From Flavobacteriales bacterium UBA6969 (lineage in GTDB: Bacteria; Bacteroidota; Bacteroidia; Flavobacteriales_D; Sanyastnellaceae), in contig DJYV01000172.1 of assembly GCA_002448555.1 (NCBI GenBank), positions 1 to 10,872 of the forward strand: 10,872 bases of DNA, read 5' to 3'. Below, one piece after another: positions 5,311 through 10,872 of this stretch. Within the stretch, counting starts at the first letter, position 1, and every line of letters begins with the position of its first letter. The translations under genes were made by a program, and so were the position numbers. The notes below the pieces were generated by a model. The model saw nothing but the letters and a program-made list of their open reading frames with translations, did no database searches and had not been told where the DNA came from.

Positions 5311-6420
5311 TTACGCTTGTTCTGATTGTTTGGCGCCCGACCCCGCTTGCATCAAGTAGGCCTTGAGGAAGCCCTCAATGTCACCGTTCATCACGGCATC
5401 CACATTGGACGTCTCGTGGTTGGTGCGCACGTCTTTGACCATTTTGTAAGGCTGCATCACGTAAGAGCGGATCTGGGAGCCCCATTCGATTTTCTTCTTT
5501 CCGGCCTCGATTTCCGCGCGCGCTTCGTTGCGCTTGGCCATTTCGATTTCAAACAACTGCGATTTCAGCAGCTGCATGGCCTTCTCTTTGTTGCCGAGCT
5601 GGCTGCGCGTTTCGGTGTTGTCAATGACAATTCCGGTTGGCGCGTGGCGCAGGCGAACTCCGGTTTCAACTTTGTTGACGTTCTGGCCACCAGCGCCGCC
5701 CGAGCGGAAGGTTTCCCACGTGATGTCCGATGGATTGACCTCAATTTCAATGGAGTCGTCCACCAGCGGATAGACATAGACCGACACGAAAGACGTGTGC
5801 CGGCGCGCTTGGCTGTCAAACGGGCTAATGCGGACCAGCCGGTGCACCCCGTTTTCCCCCTTCAGCATGCCAAAAGCAAATTCCCCTTCGAACTCGAGGG
5901 TAACTTGTTTGATGCCGGCCACGTCGCCTTCCTGCAAGTCGAGTTCCTTGACCTTGAAGTTGGCGTTGTCACCATACATCCTGTACATGCGCATCAGCAT
6001 GGACGCCCAATCGCAGCTTTCCGTGCCGCCAGCGCCTGAGGTGATCTGCATGATGGCATTGAGGTTGTCTTCCTCGGCACTGAGCATGTTTTTGAATTCC
6101 AATTCCTCCACCGCCACGGCTGCCGCATCGAAGGCCTCCTGCGCCTCGGAGTCTTCTGCTTCTCCGGCCTTCATGAACTCAAAAAGTACCTGTGCATCGT
6201 CGACGGCGGACAGACATGCATCGAAACTCTGCGTCCACGACTTCAACGTTCGCAAGCGCTTCATGACCAGTTCGGCCTCCTTGGAATTGTTCCAAAACTC
6301 CGGGTCCTGCGTGCGCTTCTCCTCCTCGGCAATCTCAATGCGTTTGGCATCGATGGCCAAGTACCCTTTCAAGTCTTCAACGCGCGAGCGCAGTGCATTC
6401 AGTTGATCAATCGTAATCAT
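5311..6420 (-). CDS. prfB: Peptide chain release factor 2
   Basis: The 369-residue factor recognises UGA/UAA stop codons and triggers peptide release on the ribosome. The RF2-specific tripeptide SPF is at 199-201 and the catalytic GGQ at 244-246 within RSGGAGGQNVNKVE. The N-terminal coiled-coil domain (1-110) and GxGGTEScDW block (129-138) are normal. The ATG at 6420 is chosen over an upstream in-frame start at 6477, because it gives the usual MITIDQLxxLRxRxxxLxGYL start and does not overlap recX. The gene is one uninterrupted frame: at the place where many prfB genes carry an in-frame UGA and a +1 frameshift, codons for Lys-Gly-Tyr-Leu-Ala run straight through. It lies between recX (16 nt away) and fumC (5 nt). 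A perfect TAnnTTTG box in the recX gap may give it its own promoter. Confidence 0.97.
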   Translation of the reverse strand: MITIDQLNALRSRVEDLKGYLAIDAKRIEIAEEEKRTQDPEFWNNSKEAELVMKRLRTLKSWTQSFDACLSAVDDAQVLFEFMKAGEAEDSEAQEAFDAAAVAVEELEFKNMLSAEEDNLNAIMQITSGAGGTESCDWASMLMRMYRMYGDNANFKVKELDLQEGDVAGIKQVTLEFEGEFAFGMLKGENGVHRLVRISPFDSQARRHTSFVSVYVYPLVDDSIEIEVNPSDITWETFRSGGAGGQNVNKVETGVRLRHAPTGIVIDNTETRSQLGNKEKAMQLLKSQLFEIEMAKRNEARAEIEAGKKKIEWGSQIRSYVMQPYKMVKDVRTNHETSNVDAVMNGDIEGFLKAYLMQAGSGAKQSEQA

Positions 6421-6426
6421 ACGCCT

Positions 6427-6434
6427 CAAAGGTA
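6427..6434 (-). promoter_or_regulatory. Candidate -7 box for prfB
   Basis: The reverse strand reads TACCTTTG, a perfect Bacteroidota -7 consensus, in the 16-nt gap between the recX stop and the prfB ATG. It ends 6 nt before the ATG. Any -33 element would have to lie inside recX, and no TTG is at the expected spacing. If active, prfB and fumC would be expressed independently of recX from a transcript with almost no leader. Confidence 0.4.
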
Positions 6435-6436
6435 AT

Positions 6437-6877
6437 TCAGCGCCCCTCTGCTTCTTCGAGGGCGCGCAAGATGTCATTCACAGCGAACCCCCGAGATACC
6501 AAGAACCGGATGACCCGTTCGCGCTTGGCCGGCAACTCCGCGCGTCGGCGCTCCACGAGGGCCGTGAGGGAGGCCTGGAACGACGATTGGGGATGGGCTG
6601 CGACGGCCGCATCCGCTGCCGAACCCGAGAATCCCTTGGCCCGCAGGCCATGGGCGATTTTGCGCGGGCCCCACGATTTGTGCTCGGCATGGGTTCGCAC
6701 GAAGGAAGACAAAAAGCGCTCATCCGAAAGAAACCCCTCTTCCACCAGGGCCTTCACGATGGTGTCGATCCCCTCCTCATCCTGTATTTGGCCTTGCAAC
6801 TTTCGCCGAACATCCCCCGTACACCGTTCCTGCAGGCTGCACCACCGGCGCATTTTTTCCTTCCATTCGTCGATCAT
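6437..6877 (-). CDS. recX: RecX-family regulatory protein
   Basis: This small, basic, helix-rich protein fits RecX, which binds RecA filaments and modulates recombination and the SOS response. Visible family features are the N-terminal WCSLQERCTGDVRRKL segment (12-27), the EEGFLSDERFLSSFVR block (46-61), SWGPRKIAHGLRAKGF (68-83) and the C-terminal RFLVSRGF (124-131), in the order expected for the tandem three-helix repeats. The ATG at 6877 gives 146 residues, a normal length; the frame is open up to a TTG at 6913 (158 residues), which would add a segment with no clear match. No recA is in the window, so it is not in a recA-recX operon here. It is first in the recX-prfB-fumC unit, 70 bp from the divergent DUF349 gene. 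Confidence 0.88.
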   Translation of the reverse strand: MIDEWKEKMRRWCSLQERCTGDVRRKLQGQIQDEEGIDTIVKALVEEGFLSDERFLSSFVRTHAEHKSWGPRKIAHGLRAKGFSGSAADAAVAAHPQSSFQASLTALVERRRAELPAKRERVIRFLVSRGFAVNDILRALEEAEGR

Positions 6878-6923
6878 GGAAGGCGAAATTGGCTCAAAAT
6901 GCCGGGAAAGCAAGGCTGTACAC

Positions 6924-6931
6924 GATATTTG
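6924..6931 (+). promoter_or_regulatory. Weak candidate -7 box for the DUF349 gene
   Basis: GATATTTG matches TAnnTTTG at five of six fixed positions and ends 16 nt before the ATG at 6948. No TTG lies at the right distance upstream. The same 70-bp divergent gap has a reverse-strand TAGATTTT (6939-6946) that could serve recX with a leader of about 55 nt. Both are tentative. Confidence 0.25.
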
Positions 6932-6947
6932 CAGTCCGAAAATCTAA

Positions 6948-8693
6948 ATGTGTCGACCCATGAGGTCAGAGATCTTGCCCCGTATTCAGGAATTGCTTGC
7001 CCAAGAGGACTTGGAGGGCATCCGCGTGCAAATGCGCGAAGCCATCGATCAGTTCCGTGCCTTGACGGCAGAAGAAGTGAGAAAACAGCGCGAGGCTTGG
7101 GCTGCGGCATCCAATGACCCGGACGCGGTTTTCGAATACCAGCCAGCTCCGGAAGAGGAAGCGTTTGAAGTAGCAGTAGCCGCTTTCAAGGAGCGCGAAA
7201 AGGCCTGGCGCAAGCAAGTGGCAGACGAGCAGCGTGCCAACTTGGAAAAGAAAAAGGCGATGCTCGAACGCCTCCGCCACACCATCCAAGAAGAAGAGAA
7301 CATTGGTGCTGCATTCGCAGTGTTCAACGAAGTGCGCGAAGCATGGGGCGAAGTAGGCGATGTTCCCGGTGACCAGTACAAGGACGTACACGACCAGTAT
7401 TACCGCCTGCAGGATGAGTTTTTCTACAACATCAACATTTACAAGGAGCTCAAGGATCACGACCTGAAGGTGAACCTCAAAAAGAAGGAGGACCTCATCG
7501 AAGGCGCGAAAGCACTCGCGGCCATTGAATCGTTGAACGACCGGCAAAAGCACGCCCGTGCCCTGCAGAAGCAGTGGATGGACGTGGGGCCTTCTCCGCG
7601 CGAGACGTACAAGGAATTGTCCGACACATTCTTTGGCATCATCCGCCCGGTTTTTGAGGAAGCCAAAGCGCACTATGACGAGATCCGCGAAGGCTTCAAA
7701 ACCAATGCGGAAGCGAAAACAGCCCTGATCGAGAAGCTTCGCGAAGTGGTGGCGGAAGAGGTTGAGGCCTCGCATGCGGCCTGGCAAAAGGCCACCGCGA
7801 CCGTTTTGGATTTGCAGAAAGAATGGAAGAAAACGGGCTTCGCTGGCAAGGAGCACAACGAGCCGCTGTGGGCCCAATTCCGCGAGCTAGCCGATGTCTT
7901 CTTTGGCAAAAAGCAACTGTTCTACGACGCGCAGAAAGAGGTCAGCGATGCCTTCAAGAGCCAGAAACTCGCCCTCATCGAACGGGCTGAAGCCTTGGCC
8001 ACAAGCACCAACTGGCGCGAAGACGGGCCGAAAATGATGGACCTCCAGAAAGAGTGGAAAACCGTCGGAGCCTGCGCCCCCCGTGACGAACTGAAACTCT
8101 GGCGGCGATTCCGCAAAGCACAAGACACCTTCTTCAACGCGCGCAAGGCCGAAATGGCCGGCAAGATTGAAGGTGAGAAGGAGAACCTGAAGCAGAAAAA
8201 CGCCTTGATTGAGGAGGTAAAAGCCTTCCAATTGAGCGGTAAGCGCAAAGACGATTTGGATGCGCTGAAGGCCTTTTCAGTGCGCTGGAAAGCCATTGGG
8301 TTCGTACCGCGTAAATCACTGGACAAAGTGATGGAAGCCTACCGTACCGCCATGGATGTCCACTACGATGCCTTGAGCGCTCAAAAGTCCGAGCGCGCCA
8401 TGGAAACGTACAAGCAACGCGTGGACAATTTGTTGGAGGCCGACACCCAGAGCATCCGCCGGGAGCAGCGCATTTTGCGGGAGAAACTCGACCGCCTGCT
8501 CAACCGCATCAACAAGACCGAAGAGAACTTAGAACGCTTCACCGGCAAGGGCGCAGAAAGCATCCGAAGCCAGTACGAGAAGTCGATGGGAGCGGACAAA
8601 AAGGAAGTCGAAGACATCAAGTCCAAGCTCAAAATGCTCCGCCAGGCCTCGCAAAAAGCCGAAGCAGAAAAAGCGCAGGACGAAGAGGATTGA
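6948..8693 (+). CDS. DUF349 repeat protein
   Basis: The 581-residue protein is built from about five copies of the helical DUF349 repeat, roughly at residues 102-166, 180-250, 256-330, 340-410 and 415-485. Each copy carries a core like LQKxWxxxGxxPRxxxxxLWxxFRxxxDxFF; clear cases are LQKQWMDVG (206-214), LQKEWKKTG (289-297), LQKEWKTVG (366-374) and VRWKAIGFVPR (445-455). The N-terminal 100 residues are acidic and helical, and residues 500-575 are highly charged and probably coiled coil. It has no signal peptide, membrane segment or catalytic motif, so it is likely a cytoplasmic scaffold or binding protein. DUF349 proteins are common in Bacteroidota, but I know of no established function. Two in-frame starts exist, ATG at 6948 and ATG at 6960; the second (MRSEILPRIQ) is equally plausible. 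Its stop abuts that of the deacetylase gene. Confidence 0.9.
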   Translation: MCRPMRSEILPRIQELLAQEDLEGIRVQMREAIDQFRALTAEEVRKQREAWAAASNDPDAVFEYQPAPEEEAFEVAVAAFKEREKAWRKQVADEQRANLEKKKAMLERLRHTIQEEENIGAAFAVFNEVREAWGEVGDVPGDQYKDVHDQYYRLQDEFFYNINIYKELKDHDLKVNLKKKEDLIEGAKALAAIESLNDRQKHARALQKQWMDVGPSPRETYKELSDTFFGIIRPVFEEAKAHYDEIREGFKTNAEAKTALIEKLREVVAEEVEASHAAWQKATATVLDLQKEWKKTGFAGKEHNEPLWAQFRELADVFFGKKQLFYDAQKEVSDAFKSQKLALIERAEALATSTNWREDGPKMMDLQKEWKTVGACAPRDELKLWRRFRKAQDTFFNARKAEMAGKIEGEKENLKQKNALIEEVKAFQLSGKRKDDLDALKAFSVRWKAIGFVPRKSLDKVMEAYRTAMDVHYDALSAQKSERAMETYKQRVDNLLEADTQSIRREQRILREKLDRLLNRINKTEENLERFTGKGAESIRSQYEKSMGADKKEVEDIKSKLKMLRQASQKAEAEKAQDEED

Positions 8694-9323
8694 TCACGCC
8701 CGTGCGGGCAGCAGTTTACAGGTGTACCCCTCGTCTTTGAGCCACCGCAGATAAGGCTCCAAAATGGGCAACATGCGGGGCGCCGCACGCTCCGAATCGT
8801 GAAAGACCACGATGGCTCCCGGGCGGGTGTTCACGAGCAGTTGCTCAAAGCAATCTTCCGGGGTTTTCTTGACGTCAAAATCCGCACTCAATACGTCCCA
8901 CATGACCACTTCCGTCTGGGCAGAAATGGCCTCCGCCTGTGACCGGGTGATGCGGCCGTAAGGCGGTCGGAACCACTTCGCATCGGTCAATGACTGGCAC
9001 TGGATGAAGCTCTTGAGGTACGCATAATTTGGGGTGCTCCATCCCGATTCGTGGGCATACGAGTGGTTGCCAATCGCATGCCCCTTTTCAATCAGTTCCT
9101 CCATCACATCCGCATGCTTCTCGATGTTCTCGCCCACGCAGAAAAACGTCGCCGGCGCATCGAATCGACCGAGGATTTCCATGGCTTGCCAGGTGATGAC
9201 CGGATGTGGCCCGTCGTCAAAAGTCAGGTACACGGCCGCCTCGTTGTCCACGAAATCAGGGCCGTGCCACGTAAGCTGGGAAGCCATCGCTTTTACAATC
9301 GGAGGAGTCTGCCGCAAGTACAC
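8694..9323 (-). CDS. Polysaccharide deacetylase (NodB domain, CE4)
   Basis: The 209-residue protein is nearly all NodB-homology domain, the carbohydrate esterase 4 fold that removes N- or O-acetyl groups from glycans such as peptidoglycan or chitin-like oligomers. All five motifs are present: TFDDGP (34-39) with catalytic-base Asp36 and metal ligand Asp37, HSYAH (87-91) with metal ligands His87 and His91, RPPYGR (119-124), DVLSADFD (143-150) and VVFHDS (172-177) with His175. The start is a GTG at 9323; it is preferred over the ATG at 9287 because the MYLxxTPxxV opening agrees with flavobacterial relatives as I recall them. No signal peptide or membrane anchor is seen with either start. It is convergent with the DUF349 gene (zero gap) and divergent from leuS (48 bp). 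The substrate is not known. Confidence 0.92.
   Translation of the reverse strand: MYLRQTPPIVKAMASQLTWHGPDFVDNEAAVYLTFDDGPHPVITWQAMEILGRFDAPATFFCVGENIEKHADVMEELIEKGHAIGNHSYAHESGWSTPNYAYLKSFIQCQSLTDAKWFRPPYGRITRSQAEAISAQTEVVMWDVLSADFDVKKTPEDCFEQLLVNTRPGAIVVFHDSERAAPRMLPILEPYLRWLKDEGYTCKLLPARA
8698..8709. repeat. Short GC hairpin at the DUF349/deacetylase junction
   Basis: GCCC-GTGC-GGGC can form a 4-bp GC stem with a 4-nt loop, 4 nt after the DUF349 stop and inside the deacetylase C-terminal codons. It is followed on the + strand by AGCAGTTTACAG, without a real T-tract. It is the only terminator-like structure I saw at this junction, and it is weak. Confidence 0.2.
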
Positions 9324-9327
9324 GCGC

Positions 9328-9335
9328 TAAAGATA
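9328..9335 (-). promoter_or_regulatory. Candidate -7 box for the deacetylase gene
   Basis: The reverse strand reads TATCTTTA, one mismatch from TAnnTTTG, and ends 4 nt before the GTG start. A TTC lies 21 nt upstream where a TTG -33 would be expected. If used, the transcript would begin at or beside the start codon. Confidence 0.35.
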
Positions 9336-9344
9336 CCAAGCGAC

Positions 9345-9352
9345 TACCTTTG
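9345..9352 (+). promoter_or_regulatory. -7 box for leuS
   Basis: TACCTTTG is a perfect match to the Bacteroidota -7 element, in its commonest form and followed by C. It ends 19 nt before the leuS ATG, which would leave a short leader of about 15 nt. No TTG is found at the -33 position. The leader is too short for a T-box or attenuator. Confidence 0.55.
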
Positions 9353-9371
9353 CAGCGAATTGGGAAGCCGC

Positions 9372-10872
9372 ATGGAATACGATTTTCGATCAATTGAACA
9401 GCGCTGGCAGGCGAACTGGAAAGCCTCAGAAGCCTACAAGGTCACAGAAGACCCGTCGAAGGATAAATTCTATGTCTTGGACATGTTCCCGTACCCTTCT
9501 GGTGCTGGCCTGCACGTCGGGCACCCGCTCGGCTACATCGCGAGCGACGTCTTCGCCCGCTACAAGCGCCACCAGGGGTTCAACGTCTTGCACCCGATGG
9601 GCTACGACAGCTTCGGACTTCCCGCCGAACAGTATGCCATCCAAACCGGACAGCATCCGGCTGTAACGACCGAAGCCAACGTAGGGCGTTACCGGGAACA
9701 GTTAGACCAACTCGGATTCTGCTACGATTGGTCGCGCGAAGTGCGCACCAGTGACCCGGCTTACTACCGGTGGACCCAATGGATTTTCGCCGAGCTGTTC
9801 GAATCGTGGTACGATGCAGCCGCCGACTGCGCCAAACCCATCTCGGCGTTGGTGGAAATGCTCCAGAGCGACGGGCTTGAAACGGCACAACCGGCGTGCG
9901 ATGGGGACTGGTGGAAAATGTTGCCCGATGGAGCATACCCATGGGATGACGCCTTTGACGGAACCCTCACTGCCGCTCATTGGAATGCATGCGATGCCGT
10001 CGCGCAATCGCACATTCTGATGCAATTCCGGCTGGCCTACCTCGCCGACAGTGAGGTCAATTGGTGCCCCGCCCTCGGTACGGTTTTGGCCAATGACGAA
10101 GTCAAAGATGGCCTGAGCGAACGCGGCGGTCACCCCGTGGTCCGCAAGCGGATGCGCCAGTGGATTATGCGCATTTCGGCCTTCTCCCAACGCCTGATCG
10201 ACGACTTGAATGGCCTCGATTGGACGGACAGCATCAAGGAAGCCCAACGCAATTGGATTGGCCGCAGCGAAGGCGCGTCGGTGCACTTTGGCGTCGAGGG
10301 CCTGCCTCAACACACCATCGAGGTGTTCACGACCCGACCGGACACCATCTACGGGGTGGGCTTCATGGTCTTGGCGCCGGAACATGAATTGGTGGAAGTG
10401 CTCACCACCGCCGAACAAAAAGGCGCCATAACGGAGTACCAAACCGCTGCCGCCCAAAAATCCGAGCGCGAACGCCAGGGCGCAGGCGACCACGAAGTCA
10501 GCGGTTGCTTTACCGGCGGGTACGCCGTGCATCCGCTCACCGGAGAGAAAATCCCGGTGTGGATTGCCGACTACGTCTTAGCTGGATACGGAACCGGGGC
10601 GATTATGGCCGTGCCGGCGGGCGATGAGCGCGATTGGAAATTTGCCAAAGCGTACGACTTGTCCATTCCCGCCATTTTCAAAGGCGTCGATACGGATGAA
10701 GCGGTCTACACCGAGAAGGACATCGCCCTGTGCAATTCTGAAGAATTCGACGATAAGACCCCGGTGGAAGCCATTCCTTTGGCCATTGCCCTCCTGGAGG
10801 AAAAAGGCGTTGGAACCGGACAAATCAACTACCGGCTGCGCGATGCCGTTTTCAGCCGCCAACGCTACTGGG
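9372..10872 (+). CDS. leuS: Leucyl-tRNA synthetase, N-terminal 500 residues
   Basis: The frame is open from the ATG at 9372 to the window edge; the rest (KMSKS loop, anticodon-binding and C-terminal domains) lies beyond. The enzyme charges tRNA-Leu and hydrolyses mischarged products in the cytoplasm. The class I signature is PYPSGAGLHVGHPLGY (40-55) with HVGH at 48-51. The zinc-region-like VNWCPALGTVLANDEV is at 229-244. The CP1 editing domain shows TTRPDTIYG (320-328) and GTGAIMAVPAGDERDW (407-422), with Asp418 at the position of the conserved editing aspartate. Residues about 146-222, between the core helix WTQWIFAELF and the SEVNWCP motif, form an insertion that E. coli LeuRS lacks and that I associate with Bacteroidota LeuRS. 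The last residues, FSRQRYW, return to the catalytic core. Confidence 0.96.
   Translation, partial: MEYDFRSIEQRWQANWKASEAYKVTEDPSKDKFYVLDMFPYPSGAGLHVGHPLGYIASDVFARYKRHQGFNVLHPMGYDSFGLPAEQYAIQTGQHPAVTTEANVGRYREQLDQLGFCYDWSREVRTSDPAYYRWTQWIFAELFESWYDAAADCAKPISALVEMLQSDGLETAQPACDGDWWKMLPDGAYPWDDAFDGTLTAAHWNACDAVAQSHILMQFRLAYLADSEVNWCPALGTVLANDEVKDGLSERGGHPVVRKRMRQWIMRISAFSQRLIDDLNGLDWTDSIKEAQRNWIGRSEGASVHFGVEGLPQHTIEVFTTRPDTIYGVGFMVLAPEHELVEVLTTAEQKGAITEYQTAAAQKSERERQGAGDHEVSGCFTGGYAVHPLTGEKIPVWIADYVLAGYGTGAIMAVPAGDERDWKFAKAYDLSIPAIFKGVDTDEAVYTEKDIALCNSEEFDDKTPVEAIPLAIALLEEKGVGTGQINYRLRDAVFSRQRYW

Noticed and set aside
5326..6039. 237-codon open frame on the + strand
   Set aside because: It is antisense to prfB; low-complexity His/Phe/Val composition and no domain.
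6421..6477. N-terminal extension of RF2 from a start at 6477
   Set aside because: It would run back into recX, and the extra 19 residues precede the normal RF2 N-terminus.
6966..7877. 303-codon open frame on the - strand
   Set aside because: It is antisense to the DUF349 gene. Its Phe/Leu-rich translation mirrors Lys/Glu codons of the opposite strand and shows no real membrane-protein pattern.
9324..9371. T-box or leader-peptide attenuator before leuS
   Set aside because: The gap to the divergent gene is only 48 bp, with the promoter box 19 nt from the ATG, leaving no room for a regulatory leader.
9702..10532. 276-codon open frame on the - strand
   Set aside because: It is antisense to leuS, which is clearly coding over this whole stretch with HVGH, NWCP and editing motifs.
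1..10872. CRISPR arrays, tRNA or rRNA genes, insertion sequences, phage or defence genes
   Set aside because: I read all gaps and found no repeat-spacer pattern, cloverleaf, transposase or terminal inverted repeats. The gene content is housekeeping, and the gaps are too short for such elements.

Overview
The window reads as a compact, housekeeping-rich stretch of a Bacteroidota chromosome, most likely from a Flavobacteriales-type lineage. The grounds are protein-level resemblance to flavobacterial homologues (RecX, RF2, the short NodB deacetylase, the DUF349 repeat protein, a LeuRS with a large insertion), the acpP-fabF pair, near-absence of Shine-Dalgarno sequences, and several Bacteroidota -7 promoter boxes (TAnnTTTG) in the gaps. 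Base composition looks GC-rich (above half by eye, not computed), higher than in most marine Flavobacteriaceae, so a high-GC relative is more likely. I cannot name a genus.

Layout, left to right. (1) Leftward block 1-2595: fabF (cut by the window edge) and acpP for fatty-acid synthesis, then, read from its promoter end, mlaE-mlaF (lipid-transport ABC permease and ATPase) followed by an iodotyrosine-deiodinase-like flavoprotein 5 nt behind mlaF. (2) Rightward 2634-3907: a 56-residue lipoprotein overlapping the start of a mannose-1-phosphate guanylyltransferase gene. (3) Leftward 3908-6877: recX, prfB (RF2) and fumC, closely spaced in that order of transcription. (4) Rightward 6948-8693: a DUF349 repeat protein. 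(5) Leftward 8694-9323: a polysaccharide deacetylase. (6) Rightward from 9372: leuS, running off the end.

Transcription units alternate in direction. The three divergent gaps are only 38, 70 and 48 bp, and both convergent junctions have exactly zero spacing, with stop codons touching. There is no gene-free stretch over 300 bases; the largest gap is 85 bp (324-408). I saw no tRNA, rRNA, CRISPR array, insertion sequence, prophage or attachment site.

The genes serve envelope and core functions: fatty-acid synthesis, outer-membrane lipid homeostasis, GDP-mannose supply, glycan deacetylation, TCA cycle, recombination control, translation termination and leucine charging. I see no convincing new multi-gene system. 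The best leads are the complete iodotyrosine-deiodinase substrate triad next to mlaEF, the tiny Cys-containing lipoprotein coupled to manC, promoter boxes so close to start codons that transcripts may be leaderless, and an RF2 gene without the usual programmed frameshift.
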